Positions 47,111-57,716 of a stretch of DNA of 64,000 nt are shown here, piece after piece (positions within the stretch are counted from its first letter, which is position 1; every line of letters starts with the position of its first letter). Source of the stretch: Pseudomonas sp. 2FG (lineage in GTDB: Bacteria > Pseudomonadota > Gammaproteobacteria > Pseudomonadales > Pseudomonadaceae); NCBI RefSeq assembly GCF_005502935.1, contig NZ_SCMP01000003.1, positions 248,001 through 312,000 of the forward strand. Direction: 5' to 3'. Below the pieces are notes generated by a model, which saw only the letters and a list, made by a program, of their open reading frames with translations, was not told the origin of the DNA and searched no databases. The position numbers were made by a program, and so were the translations under genes.

Positions 47111-48193
47111 TTAGAGTGCACGCAACGCCGCAACTACCGCATCGCCCATCTCGCGAGTGCCGACCTTGGTGGTGCCCTCGGAGTAGATATCGCCGGTGCG
47201 CAGACCTTGATCCAGCACCACGCCGACAGCTTGCTCAATGGCCTCGGCCGCCGCCACTTCAGCGAAGCTGTAACGCAGCATCATCGACACCGACAGAATG
47301 GTCGCCAACGGGTTGGCGATGCCGCGACCGGCGATATCCGGCGCCGAACCGTGGCACGGCTCGAACATGCCCTTGTTGTTGGCGTCCAGCGATGCCGACG
47401 GCAGCATGCCGATGGAACCGGTGAGCATGGAGGCTTCGTCGGAGAGGATATCGCCGAACATGTTATCGGTGACGATCACGTCGAACTGCTTGGGCGCGCG
47501 CACCAGCTGCATCGCCGCGTTGTCGACGTACATGTGAGACAGCTCGATGTCCGGATAGTCCTTCGCCACTTCCTCGACCACGGCGCGCCACAGGCGGCTG
47601 GATTCCAGCACGTTGGCCTTGTCGACGGAGCAGAGTTTCTTGCCGCGCAGGCGCGCCATGTCGAAACCGACTTTGGCGATGCGGCGAATTTCGCTCTCAC
47701 TGTAGGGCAGTGTGTCGAGCGCATAACGCTCGCCGCTGTCAAGAATCCGCAACTCGCGCGGGCTACCGAAGTAGATACCGCCCGTCAGCTCACGCACGAT
47801 GAGGATATCCAGACCGGAAACCACTTCCGGTTTCAGCGTCGAAGCCTCGGCCAGTTGCGGGTACAGAATGGCCGGACGCAGGTTGCCGAACAGGCCCAGC
47901 TGCGAACGGATTTTCAGCAGGCCCATTTCCGGGCGCAGCGGACGCTCCAGGCCGTCCCATTTCGGACCACCGACCGCGCCGAGCAGAATCGCATCGGCAG
48001 CATGGGCGCGGGCCAGGGTTTCGTCCGCCAGCGGCGTGCCGTATTTGTCGTAGGCCGCGCCGCCCAGCTCGTCGTGGCTCAGCTCGACGCCCAGGTTGAA
48101 CTTATCGTTCGCCGCTTCCAGCACCTTGACCGCTTCGGCCATGATTTCCGGGCCGATACCGTCACCGGGAAGAATCAGAATCTGCTTGCTCAT
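47111..48193 (-). CDS. leuB: 3-isopropylmalate dehydrogenase
   Basis: 360 residues from the ATG at 48193, preceded by [25 protein letters not shown] starts the fold, and the metal/substrate motif [20 protein letters not shown] is near 240-260. It oxidises 3-isopropylmalate in leucine synthesis. leuC, leuD and leuB lie on one strand, with a methyltransferase gene inserted before leuB. Confidence 0.97.
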   Translation of the reverse strand: MSKQILILPGDGIGPEIMAEAVKVLEAANDKFNLGVELSHDELGGAAYDKYGTPLADETLARAHAADAILLGAVGGPKWDGLERPLRPEMGLLKIRSQLGLFGNLRPAILYPQLAEASTLKPEVVSGLDILIVRELTGGIYFGSPRELRILDSGERYALDTLPYSESEIRRIAKVGFDMARLRGKKLCSVDKANVLESSRLWRAVVEEVAKDYPDIELSHMYVDNAAMQLVRAPKQFDVIVTDNMFGDILSDEASMLTGSIGMLPSASLDANNKGMFEPCHGSAPDIAGRGIANPLATILSVSMMLRYSFAEVAAAEAIEQAVGVVLDQGLRTGDIYSEGTTKVGTREMGDAVVAALRAL

Positions 48194-48259
48194 GCCTTTC
48201 CTCGTTAAATTCAAGTGGCGGATTGCGCTCTGTGGCGCACCCAGCCGACCAACAAAAGC

Positions 48260-49024
48260 TTAACGCTCGGCCCAGAGCACCAGCACGTCGGTGCTGAAAG
48301 AGCCGTCGTCGGTTATCTCGAAATACTCGCGCACTTCCTCGCCCACCGCAGCCTGCAAGGCCCGGATGGCCGCGCGAAACACCTCCGGGGTGCGCATGCG
48401 CTCGACCCAGGAGCCAAACTCCAGGCGCAAACGCTGCCGCGTATGGCTGCGTGTATAGAGACCCGCTTCGCCGACCTGCTGTAACCACTCGGCCGCCGAA
48501 TAGTCGCGTACATGGCTGGTGTCGCGCAGCACTTCCACCGTTTGCAGATGGGTATCCAGCAGCGGGCTACCCGGCGACATCACATCGATAAAGGCCGCCA
48601 CGCCACCCGGCTTAAGCACGCGACGCACTTCCCGCAGCGCTAAACCCAGGTCACTCCAATGGTGCGCCGAATAGCGACTGAAGACGAAATCGAACTCGCC
48701 ATCGGCAAACGGCAGCTTCTCGGCGGCACCGCGCTCGGTGCGCACATTGCCCAGCCCACGCTGCTCGGCAGTTGCGGCGACCACCTCGAGCATCTGCGCC
48801 GACAGGTCATAGGCCACCACCTCACCCACCAAGGGGGCAACCTGGAAGCTGACATGCCCGGCACCACAGCCGAGATCGAGCACGCGCGCATCCGCACGCC
48901 CTTCGACCTCTGCCTGCAGTAGCGCGAACTCAACCCCTTGAGCATGCACTTGGCTGCTCAGATAAGCGTTGGCCTGCTCGCCAAACTGACGCTGGACTAC
49001 CTGCTCGTGGGCTTTGTTGCTCAT
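48260..49024 (-). CDS. Class I SAM-dependent methyltransferase
   Basis: 254 residues. The SAM motif I is VLDLGCGAGHVSF near 46-58, followed by VVAYDLSAQML and an acidic/aromatic post-loop FDFVFSRYSAHHWSD. It resembles the UbiE/BioC-like Methyltransf_11 group; no substrate is indicated. It sits between leuD and leuB, 66 bases before leuB, so it may be co-expressed with leucine synthesis without being part of it. Confidence 0.9.
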   Translation of the reverse strand: MSNKAHEQVVQRQFGEQANAYLSSQVHAQGVEFALLQAEVEGRADARVLDLGCGAGHVSFQVAPLVGEVVAYDLSAQMLEVVAATAEQRGLGNVRTERGAAEKLPFADGEFDFVFSRYSAHHWSDLGLALREVRRVLKPGGVAAFIDVMSPGSPLLDTHLQTVEVLRDTSHVRDYSAAEWLQQVGEAGLYTRSHTRQRLRLEFGSWVERMRTPEVFRAAIRALQAAVGEEVREYFEITDDGSFSTDVLVLWAER

Positions 49025-49139
49025 CTCGATGCTCTCCGGTGCTGTGGCGGTTACTGGCGAAGCCCTGAAACCGTAGTGCGCGTCGTCTCCACCTAGGCGG
49101 GATGACGATTTATCTAGTGCGTTTGCGCTGCACCTGGTT

Positions 49140-49784
49140 TCAAGCGTCGCGGAACAGCCAGGGCTGGCTCTGCCGATGCTTGATCTCGAAAGCCTTGATC
49201 GCCTCGGCGTCCTGAAGAGTCAGACCGATGTCGTCCAGGCCATTGAGCAGGCAATGCTTGCGGAAGGCATCGACCTCGAAGCTGTACTGCTTGCCGTCCG
49301 GACGGGTCACTGTCTGCGCCGCCAGGTCGACGGTCAGTTGGTAGCCAACGCTGGCTTCGGACTGCTGGAACAGTTCATCCACGTCGCTCTCGGCGAGGAC
49401 GATCGGCAGCAGGCCGTTCTTGAAGCTGTTGTTGTAGAAAATATCGGCAAAGCTCGGCCCGATGATGGCGCGGAAGCCGTACTCCTCCAGCGCCCAGGGC
49501 GCGTGCTCGCGGCTGGAACCGCAACCGAAGTTCTCGCGCGCCAGCAGCACGCTGGCGCCCTGGTAGCGCGGAAAGTTCAGCACGAAGTCCTGATTCAGCG
49601 GACGATTCGAGCAGTCCTGATTCGGCTGACCGACATCCAGGTAACGCCACTCATCGAACAGGTTCGGGCCGAAGCCGGTGCGCTTGATCGACTTGAGAAA
49701 CTGCTTGGGAATGATCTGGTCGGTGTCGACGTTGGCACGGTCGAGCGGCGCGACGAGCCCGGTGTGTTGGGTAAAGGCTTTCAT
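49140..49784 (-). CDS. leuD: 3-isopropylmalate dehydratase small subunit
   Basis: 214 residues. [16 protein letters not shown] and the active-site loop [15 protein letters not shown] match LeuD; it forms the swivelling domain that closes over the LeuC cluster. 11 bases after leuC, so co-translated. Confidence 0.97.
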   Translation of the reverse strand: MKAFTQHTGLVAPLDRANVDTDQIIPKQFLKSIKRTGFGPNLFDEWRYLDVGQPNQDCSNRPLNQDFVLNFPRYQGASVLLARENFGCGSSREHAPWALEEYGFRAIIGPSFADIFYNNSFKNGLLPIVLAESDVDELFQQSEASVGYQLTVDLAAQTVTRPDGKQYSFEVDAFRKHCLLNGLDDIGLTLQDAEAIKAFEIKHRQSQPWLFRDA

Positions 49785-49795
49785 CTTCGCTCTCC

Positions 49796-51223
49796 TCAGG
49801 CCTGAATCAATTCACGTACATCGATAAACCGACCGGTCACCGCGGCCGCGGCAGCCATCGCCGGGCTGACCAAGTGGGTACGCCCGCCTGCGCCCTGACG
49901 ACCTTCGAAGTTACGGTTGGAGGTGGACGCGCAATGCTCGCCGCTGCCCAACTTGTCCGGGTTCATCGCCAGGCACATCGAGCAGCCCGGTTCCCGCCAT
50001 TCGAAACCGGCTTCGATAAAGATGGTGTGCAGCCCCTCCTGCTCGGCCTGCGCCTTGACCAGACCGGAGCCCGGCACCACCAGCGCCTGCTTAACAGTCG
50101 AGGCTACCTTGCGGCCTTTGGCGATAGCCGCGGCAGCGCGCAGATCCTCGATCCGCGAGTTGGTGCAGGAGCCGATAAACACGCGATCCAGCTGGATATC
50201 GGTAATCGCCTGATTCGCCGCCAGGCCCATGTACTTCAAGGCCCGTTCGATCGAGTCTTTCTTAACCGGGTCGGCTTCTTGGCTCGGGTCGGGTACATGC
50301 GCATCCACCGGCAAGACCATCTCCGGCGAGGTGCCCCAGGTCACTTGCGGCTGGATCTGCGCGGCGTCCAACTCAACCACGCTGTCGAATATTGCATCAG
50401 GATCGGACACCAGATCCTTCCAGGCCTCTACCGCTGCGGCCCAATCCGCACCTTTCGGCGCAAACGGACGGCCTTCGATGTAGGCGACGGTCTTCTCGTC
50501 CGCCGCCACCAGGCCCACGCGCGCGCCGGCTTCGATGGCCATGTTGCAGATGGTCATGCGCCCTTCCATCGACAGCTCGCGAATCGCGCTGCCGGCGAAC
50601 TCCAGGGCATGGCCGTTGCCGCCGGCGGTGCCGATCTTGCCGATGATGGCCAGCACTATGTCCTTGGCGGTGACGCCGAAAGGCAACTGCCCTTCGACCT
50701 TGACCAGCATGTTCTTCATCTTCTTCGCGACCAGGCACTGGGTCGCCAGCACATGCTCCACTTCGGAGGTGCCGATACCGTGAGCCAGCGCACCGAAGGC
50801 ACCGTGGGTCGAGGTATGGGAATCGCCGCAGACCACGGTCATACCCGGCAAGGTCGCACCCTGCTCCGGGCCGATGACGTGAACAATGCCCTGACGCAGG
50901 TCGTTCATCTTGAATTCGAGGATGCCGAACTCATCGCAGTTATCGTCGAGAGTCTGCACCTGGATGCGCGAGACTTCGTCGGCGATGGCCGCGATGCCGC
51001 CCTTACGCTCGGCCAGCGTGGTCGGCACGTTGTGATCCGGGGTGGCGATGTTGGCATCGATGCGCCACGGCTTACGCCCAGCCAAACGCAGACCCTCGAA
51101 GGCTTGCGGCGAGGTCACTTCGTGGAGGATGTGGCGGTCGATATAAATCAGCGACGAACCGTCATCCCGACGTTTAACCTCGTGCGCGTCCCAGAGCTTG
51201 TCGTAGAGCGTTTTGCCGGCCAT
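49796..51223 (-). CDS. leuC: 3-isopropylmalate dehydratase large subunit
   Basis: 475 residues. An aconitase-type protein with the 4Fe-4S ligands in [14 protein letters not shown] and [11 protein letters not shown]. With LeuD it interconverts 2- and 3-isopropylmalate. First gene of leuCD-methyltransferase-leuB; divergent from a LysR-type regulator across 138 AT-rich bases. Confidence 0.97.
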   Translation of the reverse strand: MAGKTLYDKLWDAHEVKRRDDGSSLIYIDRHILHEVTSPQAFEGLRLAGRKPWRIDANIATPDHNVPTTLAERKGGIAAIADEVSRIQVQTLDDNCDEFGILEFKMNDLRQGIVHVIGPEQGATLPGMTVVCGDSHTSTHGAFGALAHGIGTSEVEHVLATQCLVAKKMKNMLVKVEGQLPFGVTAKDIVLAIIGKIGTAGGNGHALEFAGSAIRELSMEGRMTICNMAIEAGARVGLVAADEKTVAYIEGRPFAPKGADWAAAVEAWKDLVSDPDAIFDSVVELDAAQIQPQVTWGTSPEMVLPVDAHVPDPSQEADPVKKDSIERALKYMGLAANQAITDIQLDRVFIGSCTNSRIEDLRAAAAIAKGRKVASTVKQALVVPGSGLVKAQAEQEGLHTIFIEAGFEWREPGCSMCLAMNPDKLGSGEHCASTSNRNFEGRQGAGGRTHLVSPAMAAAAAVTGRFIDVRELIQA

Positions 51224-51361
51224 CAGAAAATCCTCATCAGCGTGTTTCTATGCCAGGGCTATTAAATAGCCCTTTGGCTTATGTGGATGATCCTAGGGAC
51301 TTGCATTAAATAACTCAAATTCATATTTTTCATACTTTGGATAACCAACAGGAATTCGAGC

Positions 51362-52243
51362 ATGGATCTGGCCAGCCTCAACGCCTTTATCGCCATCGCC
51401 GAAACCGGCAGTTTTTCCGCGGCGGGAGAACGCCTGCATCTCACCCAGCCGGCGATCAGCAAGCGCATCGCCAGTCTCGAACAACAGCTGAATGTGCGCC
51501 TGTTCGATCGCCTGGGCCGCGAAGTCAGCCTGACCGAGGCCGGCCGCGCCCTGCTGCCGCGCGCCTATCAGATTCTCAATGTGCTCGATGACACCCGCCG
51601 CGCCCTGACCAATCTCAATGGTGAGGTGAGCGGCCGGTTGACGCTCGCCACCAGCCACCACATCGGCCTGCATCGCCTGCCGCCGCTGTTGCGCGCCTTT
51701 ACCCGGGCGCATCCACAGGTGGCGCTGGATATCCAGTTTCTCGACTCGGAAGTCGCCTATGAGGAAATCCTCCATGGTCGCGCCGAGTTGGCGGTGATCA
51801 CCCTGGCGCCGGAAACCCACGCACCGGTCAAAGCGGTGGCGGTGTGGGACGATCCGCTGGACTTCGTCGCCGCCCCCGAGCACCCGCTGGCGCGCAGCGG
51901 CGCCATCAGCCTGGCGGACGTGGCGCGGCATCCGGCGGTGTTCCCCGGCGGCAATACCTTTACCCACCACATCGTCAGCAAACTGTTCGCCGCCGAAGGC
52001 CTGACGCCGAACATCGGCATGAGCACCAACTACCTGGAGACGATCAAGATGATGGTGTCCATCGGCCTGGCCTGGAGCGTGCTGCCGCGCACCATGCTCG
52101 ATGAACAGGTGGCGCGCCTGCCGCTGCCGGGCATCCAGCTCAGGCGCCAACTCGGCTATATCCTGCACACCGAGCGGACCCTGTCGAATGCGGCGAAAGC
52201 CTTTATGGCGCTGCTCGACGCCCAGCGAGAAAGCCTGGCCTAG
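51362..52243 (+). CDS. LysR-type transcriptional regulator divergent from leuC
   Basis: 293 residues. The N-terminal winged HTH reads DLASLNAFIAIAETGSFSAA with TQPAISKRIASLEQQL; the rest is the periplasmic-binding-like effector domain. Its position back-to-back with leuC makes leuCD a likely target, and the same arrangement occurs in other pseudomonads from memory. Inducer unknown. Confidence 0.93.
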   Translation: MDLASLNAFIAIAETGSFSAAGERLHLTQPAISKRIASLEQQLNVRLFDRLGREVSLTEAGRALLPRAYQILNVLDDTRRALTNLNGEVSGRLTLATSHHIGLHRLPPLLRAFTRAHPQVALDIQFLDSEVAYEEILHGRAELAVITLAPETHAPVKAVAVWDDPLDFVAAPEHPLARSGAISLADVARHPAVFPGGNTFTHHIVSKLFAAEGLTPNIGMSTNYLETIKMMVSIGLAWSVLPRTMLDEQVARLPLPGIQLRRQLGYILHTERTLSNAAKAFMALLDAQRESLA

Positions 52244-52278
52244 CGGCCGAGACTGGCGTGGCGTCATAAACTGAAATG

Positions 52279-52306
52279 AACAAGGGCGCCTCTCGGCGCC
52301 CTTGTT
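52279..52306. terminator. Bidirectional terminator between the LysR gene and ibpA
   Basis: Perfect 12-bp arms AACAAGGGCGCC (52279-52290) and GGCGCCCTTGTT (52295-52306) around TCTC. It serves two convergent genes. Confidence 0.88.
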
Positions 52307-52319
52307 GATACGGCGAAGA

Positions 52320-52766
52320 TTAACTGTCCAGCGCTGCACGCGCGGCGTTGATCGGGATGCGCTTGGCCTTCGCCTCTTCTGGCACGACCCGCTCCAGGTC
52401 GATATTCAGCAGGCCGTTGGCCAATGCCGCAGCCTTGACCTCGATATGGTCGGCCAGACGGAAGGACAACTTAAAGGCCCGCTGAGCGATGCCATGGTGC
52501 AGATAGGTGACGTTCTGCGCGCTGTCGGCGCGTTTGCCGCCACTCACCGTCAACACGCCACGCTCGACCTGCAGCTCCAGGTCATCGTCCTGGAAACCGG
52601 CGGCGGCAATGACTATGCGGTACTGGTCGTCCGCATGCTTTTCGACGTTGTAGGGCGGGTAGGAACTACCGGGCTCATTGCGCATGGCCGATTCGAACAA
52701 ATCGTTGAAACGATCGAAACCGATGGAATGGCGGAACAGCGGAGCCAAGGAAAATGCAGTGCTCAT
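52320..52766 (-). CDS. ibpA: Small heat shock protein (Hsp20) IbpA
   Basis: 148 residues with the alpha-crystallin core (YRIVIAAAGFQDDDLELQVE to RAFKLSFRLADHIEV near 50-110) and the short IbpA N-terminus ending in FNDLFE. It holds unfolding proteins in large oligomers during heat stress. Control is visible upstream: a sigma-32-type promoter and a ROSE-like RNA hairpin over the ribosome site. Confidence 0.96.
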   Translation of the reverse strand: MSTAFSLAPLFRHSIGFDRFNDLFESAMRNEPGSSYPPYNVEKHADDQYRIVIAAAGFQDDDLELQVERGVLTVSGGKRADSAQNVTYLHHGIAQRAFKLSFRLADHIEVKAAALANGLLNIDLERVVPEEAKAKRIPINAARAALDS

Positions 52767-52772
52767 GTAAAT

Positions 52773-52825
52773 CTCCTGATTTCAGCGAGTGATTGACCCG
52801 GGACCCGCTTGCGGCATCCCGGCAC
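52773..52825 (-). promoter_or_regulatory. ROSE-like RNA thermometer in the ibpA leader
   Basis: On the mRNA, CUCGCU (52784-52789) pairs with AGGAG (52773-52777) with one bulged G, hiding the Shine-Dalgarno sequence; this is the UYGCU-versus-AGGA signature of ROSE elements. A stable GC hairpin lies 5' of it (CCGGGA ... CCGC-AA-GCGG ... TCCCGG, about 52797-52822). Short ROSE-like leaders on ibpA are known in Pseudomonas. Confidence 0.78.
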
Positions 52826-52831
52826 TCTTAG

Positions 52832-52859
52832 AAATAGGGACTGCCGGAGCGATTTCAAG
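52832..52859 (-). promoter_or_regulatory. Sigma-32 (RpoH) promoter of ibpA
   Basis: CTTGAA (52854-52859) and CCCTATTT (52832-52839) are separated by 14 bases, close to the CTTGAA-N13-17-CCCCATNT consensus. It would start the RNA near 52825, giving a leader of about 60 bases. Confidence 0.82.
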
Positions 52860-52884
52860 GCCGCGCTCACTACTCCGGAAAAAC

Positions 52885-53859
52885 TCAAACCGCCGCCAAC
52901 AGCTGCTCTTGATTCAGCTCCACACCCAGCATGGCATCGATCCGCTCACAGCTGCTCTCCCGCCGCATGGCGTTAAACAGCTCCACCGCCTCCGGGTAAT
53001 TGCGCGTCAGCTGGCCTAGCCACTGCTTCAGCCGACCCGGCGCATAGCGCGGAGAAAGCTTGCGCCGGGCCTGCAGCCAGAACTCCCGCAACAAGGGCAC
53101 AAACTCGGCCCAGCGCATTTCCAGCACTTCCTGGCCGGCCCGCGCCGCCGCGATCTGTCGCGCCAGGTCCGGGCGCGAAACCAGCCCACGGCCGAGCATG
53201 ATGTCCTCGGCTCCGCTCACCTCGCGGCAACGGCGCCAGTCGTCGACGCTCCAGATTTCACCATTGGCGAACACCGGCACCTTGACCACCTCCTGCACCC
53301 GCGCCACCCACTCCCAATGGGCCGGCGGCTTATAGCCGTCGACCTTGGTCCGCGCATGCACCACGATCTGCGCCGCGCCGCCCTCGGCCAGCGCCCGCGC
53401 GCAATCCAGGGCGCCGTCGGGGCTGTCGAAGCCCAGGCGCATCTTCGCCGTGACCGGAATCGCCGCCGGCACCGCACGGCGCACCTCACGGAGGATGGCA
53501 TGCAGCAGCTCCGGCTCTTTGAGCAGCACCGCACCGCCACGTGAGCGGTTGACTGTCTTGGCCGGGCAGCCGAAGTTCAGGTCGATCACCGGCGCGCCCA
53601 GCTCGCAGGCGAAGGCGGCGTTATCCGCCAGGCAAACGGGGTCGGAACCGAGCAGCTGCACCCGCAGTGGCGTACCGGCGACGGTTCGAGCCCCAGTCTC
53701 CAGCTCGGGCGCCAGCTGCCGATAGGTCGTCGCCGGCAACAAGCGTTCAGACACACGGATAAACTCGGTGACGCACCAGTCGATGCCGCCGACACGCGTC
53801 AGCACATCCCGCAGGATCTCGTCGACCAAGCCTTCCATAGGCGCCAGGGCGATTTGCAT
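52885..53859 (-). CDS. dusC: tRNA-dihydrouridine(16) synthase
   Basis: 324 residues. An FMN TIM barrel ([17 protein letters not shown] at the start) with the catalytic Cys in [15 protein letters not shown] near 97-111, and a C-terminal helical tRNA-binding domain. The opening APMEG and the C-terminal length fit the DusC subgroup. It follows the thioesterase gene by 132 bases and may read through from it. Confidence 0.94.
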   Translation of the reverse strand: MQIALAPMEGLVDEILRDVLTRVGGIDWCVTEFIRVSERLLPATTYRQLAPELETGARTVAGTPLRVQLLGSDPVCLADNAAFACELGAPVIDLNFGCPAKTVNRSRGGAVLLKEPELLHAILREVRRAVPAAIPVTAKMRLGFDSPDGALDCARALAEGGAAQIVVHARTKVDGYKPPAHWEWVARVQEVVKVPVFANGEIWSVDDWRRCREVSGAEDIMLGRGLVSRPDLARQIAAARAGQEVLEMRWAEFVPLLREFWLQARRKLSPRYAPGRLKQWLGQLTRNYPEAVELFNAMRRESSCERIDAMLGVELNQEQLLAAV

Positions 53860-53991
53860 ACACAGGCTCTCAAGGAAAAGGCGCGCAGTTTACGGGCATC
53901 TCCGGCGCAGGAGAAATCCAGCGCAAAGCCTACTCGTTGCGCCGTGCTTGCACAGCACTCTAACGCTTAACTAAACGACATTAACGGCCTG

Positions 53992-54441
53992 TTAAAGCTC
54001 CAGCGGATAAGGCTCGACCAGCGCCGGGCCATAGCCCTCGATGAATTCCTGCGGCATGCGCTTGGGCTTGCCGCTGGAGAGCTCGATGCAGACGAAGGTG
54101 GTCTGCGCGCGCAGCAGCGTGGCGGCGTCGGACGGGCGGATCAGCTGGAAACGGCGGGTCATTTTCAAGCGCTGGTCCGACTCGACGATCCAGGTCGCCA
54201 ACTGCAACTCATCCTCTTCATAGGCGCTGGCCAGGTAATCGATCTCGTGGCGCAGCACCGCCATGGCGCGATCCAGGCGGCGGTATTCGGTCAAATCCAA
54301 CCCCAAGCTCTGCGAATGACGCCAGGCGCAGCGCTCCAGCCAGCTGACATACACGGCGTTGTTGGCATGCCCGAGGCCGTCGATATCCTCGGCGGCGACC
54401 TGCAGATCGATGGTGAACGGCGTCGGCAAATCCCAGCTCAT
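53992..54441 (-). CDS. Acyl-CoA thioesterase, 4HBT family
   Basis: 149 residues of one hotdog fold. The active-site stretch is EDIDGLGHANNAVYVSWLE, equivalent to the D..GHxNN motif of 4-hydroxybenzoyl-CoA-type thioesterases. Substrate unknown. The ATG overlaps the eda stop by 4 bases. Confidence 0.92.
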   Translation of the reverse strand: MSWDLPTPFTIDLQVAAEDIDGLGHANNAVYVSWLERCAWRHSQSLGLDLTEYRRLDRAMAVLRHEIDYLASAYEEDELQLATWIVESDQRLKMTRRFQLIRPSDAATLLRAQTTFVCIELSSGKPKRMPQEFIEGYGPALVEPYPLEL

Positions 54442-55088
54442 GCGTGGTGCTCCAGGCTACTGGCAAGGTCGCGCGCCTCGGCCGCCAGTTGGGTGATCTG
54501 ATCCCAGGCGCGCGCGCGCACCAGGTTGCTCGGCGCGATCCAGGTGCCGCCAACACAGGCGACATTCGGCAAGCGCAGGAAGCTCAGCAAGTTGTCGGGC
54601 GTCACCCCACCGGTCGGGCAGAAGCGAATCCCGGTGAACGGGCCCTTGAAGCTTTTCAGCATTTTCACGCTGGTGGCGCCGTTGGCCGGGAACAGCTTGA
54701 GCGAGCGGTAGCCGTATTCCAGCGCCAGCAGTACTTCCGAGGGCGTCATCACCCCGGGCAGGTAAGGCAGGCCGGAATCTTCCGCCGCAGCGGCCAGGCG
54801 CTCGGTGCAACCGGGGCTGACGGTGAAGTGGGCACCCGCCTCGCGCGCCTCGAGAAATTGTTCGGTGTGGATCAGGGTGCCGGCGCCAACCAGCAGGTCC
54901 GGCAGCTCCTTGCGGATCGCCGACAACGCATCCAGCGCCCGCGGCGTGCGCAGGGTCACTTCCAGCACGCGGATGCCTCCGGCGTGCAGCGCGCGAGCCA
55001 AGTCGACCGCCAGGCTAATGTCCTCGATCACCAGTACCGGCAGCACCGGGCGGGCCTGTTGCAGCACCACATCCATCGTCAGGCTCAT
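54438..55088 (-). CDS. eda: KDPG aldolase
   Basis: 216 residues. The Schiff-base Lys is in SLKLFPANGATSVKML near 138, with VGAGTLIHTEQF and the phosphate site upstream. It splits 2-keto-3-deoxy-6-phosphogluconate to pyruvate and glyceraldehyde-3-phosphate. It follows edd by 37 bases, giving edd-eda in order of the pathway. Confidence 0.95.
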   Translation of the reverse strand: MSLTMDVVLQQARPVLPVLVIEDISLAVDLARALHAGGIRVLEVTLRTPRALDALSAIRKELPDLLVGAGTLIHTEQFLEAREAGAHFTVSPGCTERLAAAAEDSGLPYLPGVMTPSEVLLALEYGYRSLKLFPANGATSVKMLKSFKGPFTGIRFCPTGGVTPDNLLSFLRLPNVACVGGTWIAPSNLVRARAWDQITQLAAEARDLASSLEHHA

Positions 55089-55125
55089 GCTCTCGCTCCC
55101 AATAGTCCTACAATCCTAGATAATC

Positions 55126-56931
55126 CTAAAACAACGTCGTCGCGCCCTGGTCGGCCGGGCCAACCAAGCGGCGCTGGGCGGCAAACAGCCCCAGACCATA
55201 GCCTGCGGCCAAGTCTTCAGGCGCGCTAGCCGGCTCGCGCGCCGCCAATTCGGCATCGCTCAATTCCACCCGCAACACGCCTTGCAGCGCATCCAGCTCG
55301 ATCCAGTCGCCATTGCGCAGCTTTGCCACAGCACCGCCAACCGCCGCTTCCGGGGTCAGGTGCAAGGCCCCTGGCACTTGACCGGAAGCACCGGACAAAC
55401 GCCCGTCGGTGACCAATGCCACCTGTTGCCCGGCCTGCTGCAAGTTCGCCAGCAGTGGCATCAGCTTGTGCAGCTCCGGCATGCCATTGGCACGCGGACC
55501 TTGGAAGCGCACCACCAACACCAAGTCACCCACCAGCTCGCCGCGCGCATAGGCGGCCTGCACCGCCTCTTGGCTGTCGAACACCAAAGCCTGCGCCCGT
55601 ACGCGCCAATGCGCCGGATCGACCGCCGAGGTCTTGAGCATGGCCCGTCCCAGATTACCGCTGAGCAGCGCCAGCCCCGCTTGCGCATCGAAGGGCTGTT
55701 GCGCCGTACGGACGATATCCGGCGCCGGGCTTTGCCGCGGCAGTTCACGCCAAGCCAGGCGCTCGCCATCCAACCAGGGCTCGCGGGCATAGGCCGGCAA
55801 ACCCTCATCCGCGACGGTCTGGACATCGGCGTGCAGCAACCCGGCGTCGAGCAACTCGCGAATGAGCCACGCCGGCCCGCCTGCCGCCTGGAACTGGTTT
55901 ACATCGGCCGCACCATTGGGATAAACCCGCGCCAGCAGCGGCACCACTTTCGACAGCGCAGCGAAGTCTTCCCAAATCAACTCATAACCGGCGGCTCGGG
56001 CGATAGCCGGCAGGTGCAAACCATGGTTGGTCGAACCGCCACTGGCCAACAACGCCACCACGGCATTGACCAGCGCCCGCGCATCGATCTGCTTGCCCAG
56101 TGGCAGATAGCGCTCGCCCTGGCGGCTGTTGCGCGCCACCAGACGTGCCGCCTCGTCGGTCAAGGCATCGCGCAGCGGCGTATGCGGATGGACGAAGGCG
56201 CTGCCCGGCACATGCAAGCCCATGGCCTCCATCAGCAGTTGGTTGGTGTTGGCGGTGCCGTAGAAAGTACAGGTGCCGTCCTGATGATAAGCCGCCTGCT
56301 CGGCGGCGAGCAGCTCATCGCGGCTCACCTCGCCACGCACAAAACGCTCGCGCACCGCCGCTTTGTCCTTGTTGGCCAAACCGGAGTGCATCGGCCCGGC
56401 CGGCACGAACACCGCCGGCAAGTGCCCGAAGTGCAAGGCGCCGATCAGTAGACCTGGGACAATCTTGTCGCAAACCCCAAGGTAGAGGCCGCCGTCGAAG
56501 ATCGCATGGGTCAGGCCGATGGCGGTGGCCTGGGCGATCAGATCACGGGAAAACAGGGACAACTGCATGCCCGCCTCGCCCTGGGTGATGCCGTCACACA
56601 TGGCCGGCACCCCGGCGGCGAACTGCGAAGTCGCGCCGGCCTTAGCCAGGGCCAGCTTGAGCCGGTCCGGGTAATCCTTGAGCGGCGCATGGGCAGAAAG
56701 CAGATCGTTGTAACTGGAGACTATGGCGATATGTGGCGCGCCGCCCTGCTTCATGATCAGCCGTGCGTCATCCGCCTGTGCGGCCAAGGCATGGGCCAGG
56801 TTGGAGCAACCGAGCTTGTGCCGCGGCTCACGCGCAGCGGCAGTCTCCAGCCGCGCCAGATACTGCGCACGGCGTGCAGCGGAGCGCCGCTCCAACTCTG
56901 CGGTAACCTGTTCGACAACGACCTGCAACAT
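55126..56931 (-). CDS. edd: 6-phosphogluconate dehydratase
   Basis: 601 residues, a member of the IlvD/Edd family with a 4Fe-4S cluster. The [20 protein letters not shown] and [20 protein letters not shown] stretches carry cluster-binding and substrate residues. It converts 6-phosphogluconate to KDPG. It is 44 bases after pgl and before eda. No HexR-type TTGT-N7-ACAA sites were seen upstream of the unit. Confidence 0.95.
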   Translation of the reverse strand: MLQVVVEQVTAELERRSAARRAQYLARLETAAAREPRHKLGCSNLAHALAAQADDARLIMKQGGAPHIAIVSSYNDLLSAHAPLKDYPDRLKLALAKAGATSQFAAGVPAMCDGITQGEAGMQLSLFSRDLIAQATAIGLTHAIFDGGLYLGVCDKIVPGLLIGALHFGHLPAVFVPAGPMHSGLANKDKAAVRERFVRGEVSRDELLAAEQAAYHQDGTCTFYGTANTNQLLMEAMGLHVPGSAFVHPHTPLRDALTDEAARLVARNSRQGERYLPLGKQIDARALVNAVVALLASGGSTNHGLHLPAIARAAGYELIWEDFAALSKVVPLLARVYPNGAADVNQFQAAGGPAWLIRELLDAGLLHADVQTVADEGLPAYAREPWLDGERLAWRELPRQSPAPDIVRTAQQPFDAQAGLALLSGNLGRAMLKTSAVDPAHWRVRAQALVFDSQEAVQAAYARGELVGDLVLVVRFQGPRANGMPELHKLMPLLANLQQAGQQVALVTDGRLSGASGQVPGALHLTPEAAVGGAVAKLRNGDWIELDALQGVLRVELSDAELAAREPASAPEDLAAGYGLGLFAAQRRLVGPADQGATTLF

Positions 56932-56975
56932 GGCAACACCCTGTTTTCAACCAGTACTCACTCACAGTGTAACGC

Positions 56976-57659
56976 TCAGGGCGCCCAATAAATCCTCACC
57001 GGCAGCGGACTGTGCCAGAGCAGTGCATACAGCGGCAGCGGGCGGCTGGCCGGTTCGTCGGCCAGCACCGCTTCGATCAAGCGCCGCTTCACCGGCCCGA
57101 ACGCCAGCAAGCCGATCCAGTGGCTCTGTAGCAGCATCGACAGATTCAGCGACAGACGGGTAGACGGCTCGCTCGGGGCACTGCCCACCAGCCCAGCAGG
57201 CGCGGCAGCAGGATCGAGTGCCGCCGCCAGCCCAGGCATAGCGGGAAACAGCGAGGCGATATGCGCGTCTTCGCCCATGCCCAGCAGCACCGCGTCGAAC
57301 GGCAACCAATCACTCAACTGCGCCGCCCAGGCGCTGGCGGACTGCTGCGGGCCCGCAGCCTGGCGCGGATCGCGGCAAGCCGCCCCTGGCAACCCCGCCC
57401 GTAGCAGACGCCAATTGCTTTGCGCAGCGTCCGCGGGCACCCAGCGTTCGTCGGTTGGGCTCAGGTCGATGCGCGACCACTCCACAGGCTGCGCCGCCAG
57501 CACTGGCAACAACGCCTGCGGGCTACTGCCACCCGGCAATAACAGGCTGGCGCGCGATTGCTCGGCCAGTGCCTGCTGCAGTTGCGCACCCAGGTCCGCA
57601 CTCAGTTGCGCGATACAGGTTTCACGCTGCGGATATTGCAGGAAAATGCTCTGGTTCAT
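56976..57659 (-). CDS. pgl: 6-phosphogluconolactonase
   Basis: 227 residues. LLLPGGSSP, LSPTDERWVPADAAQSN and LLGMGEDAHIASLFP are the NagB/Pgl motifs; the last has Ala-His where Gly-His is more usual. It hydrolyses 6-phosphogluconolactone. It starts the pgl-edd-eda set. zwf, its usual neighbour in Pseudomonas, is absent from the window. Confidence 0.92.
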   Translation of the reverse strand: MNQSIFLQYPQRETCIAQLSADLGAQLQQALAEQSRASLLLPGGSSPQALLPVLAAQPVEWSRIDLSPTDERWVPADAAQSNWRLLRAGLPGAACRDPRQAAGPQQSASAWAAQLSDWLPFDAVLLGMGEDAHIASLFPAMPGLAAALDPAAAPAGLVGSAPSEPSTRLSLNLSMLLQSHWIGLLAFGPVKRRLIEAVLADEPASRPLPLYALLWHSPLPVRIYWAP

Positions 57660-57716
57660 GACAGAAGGCTGGCACGCTAGCGATCGAAATAGGCGCCGCC
57701 ATCATGCGCCATTCTC

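Noticed and set aside
45992..48208. Plus-strand frame of 738 codons over asd and leuB
   Set aside because: Spans two confirmed genes antisense; His/Gln/Arg-rich shadow composition.
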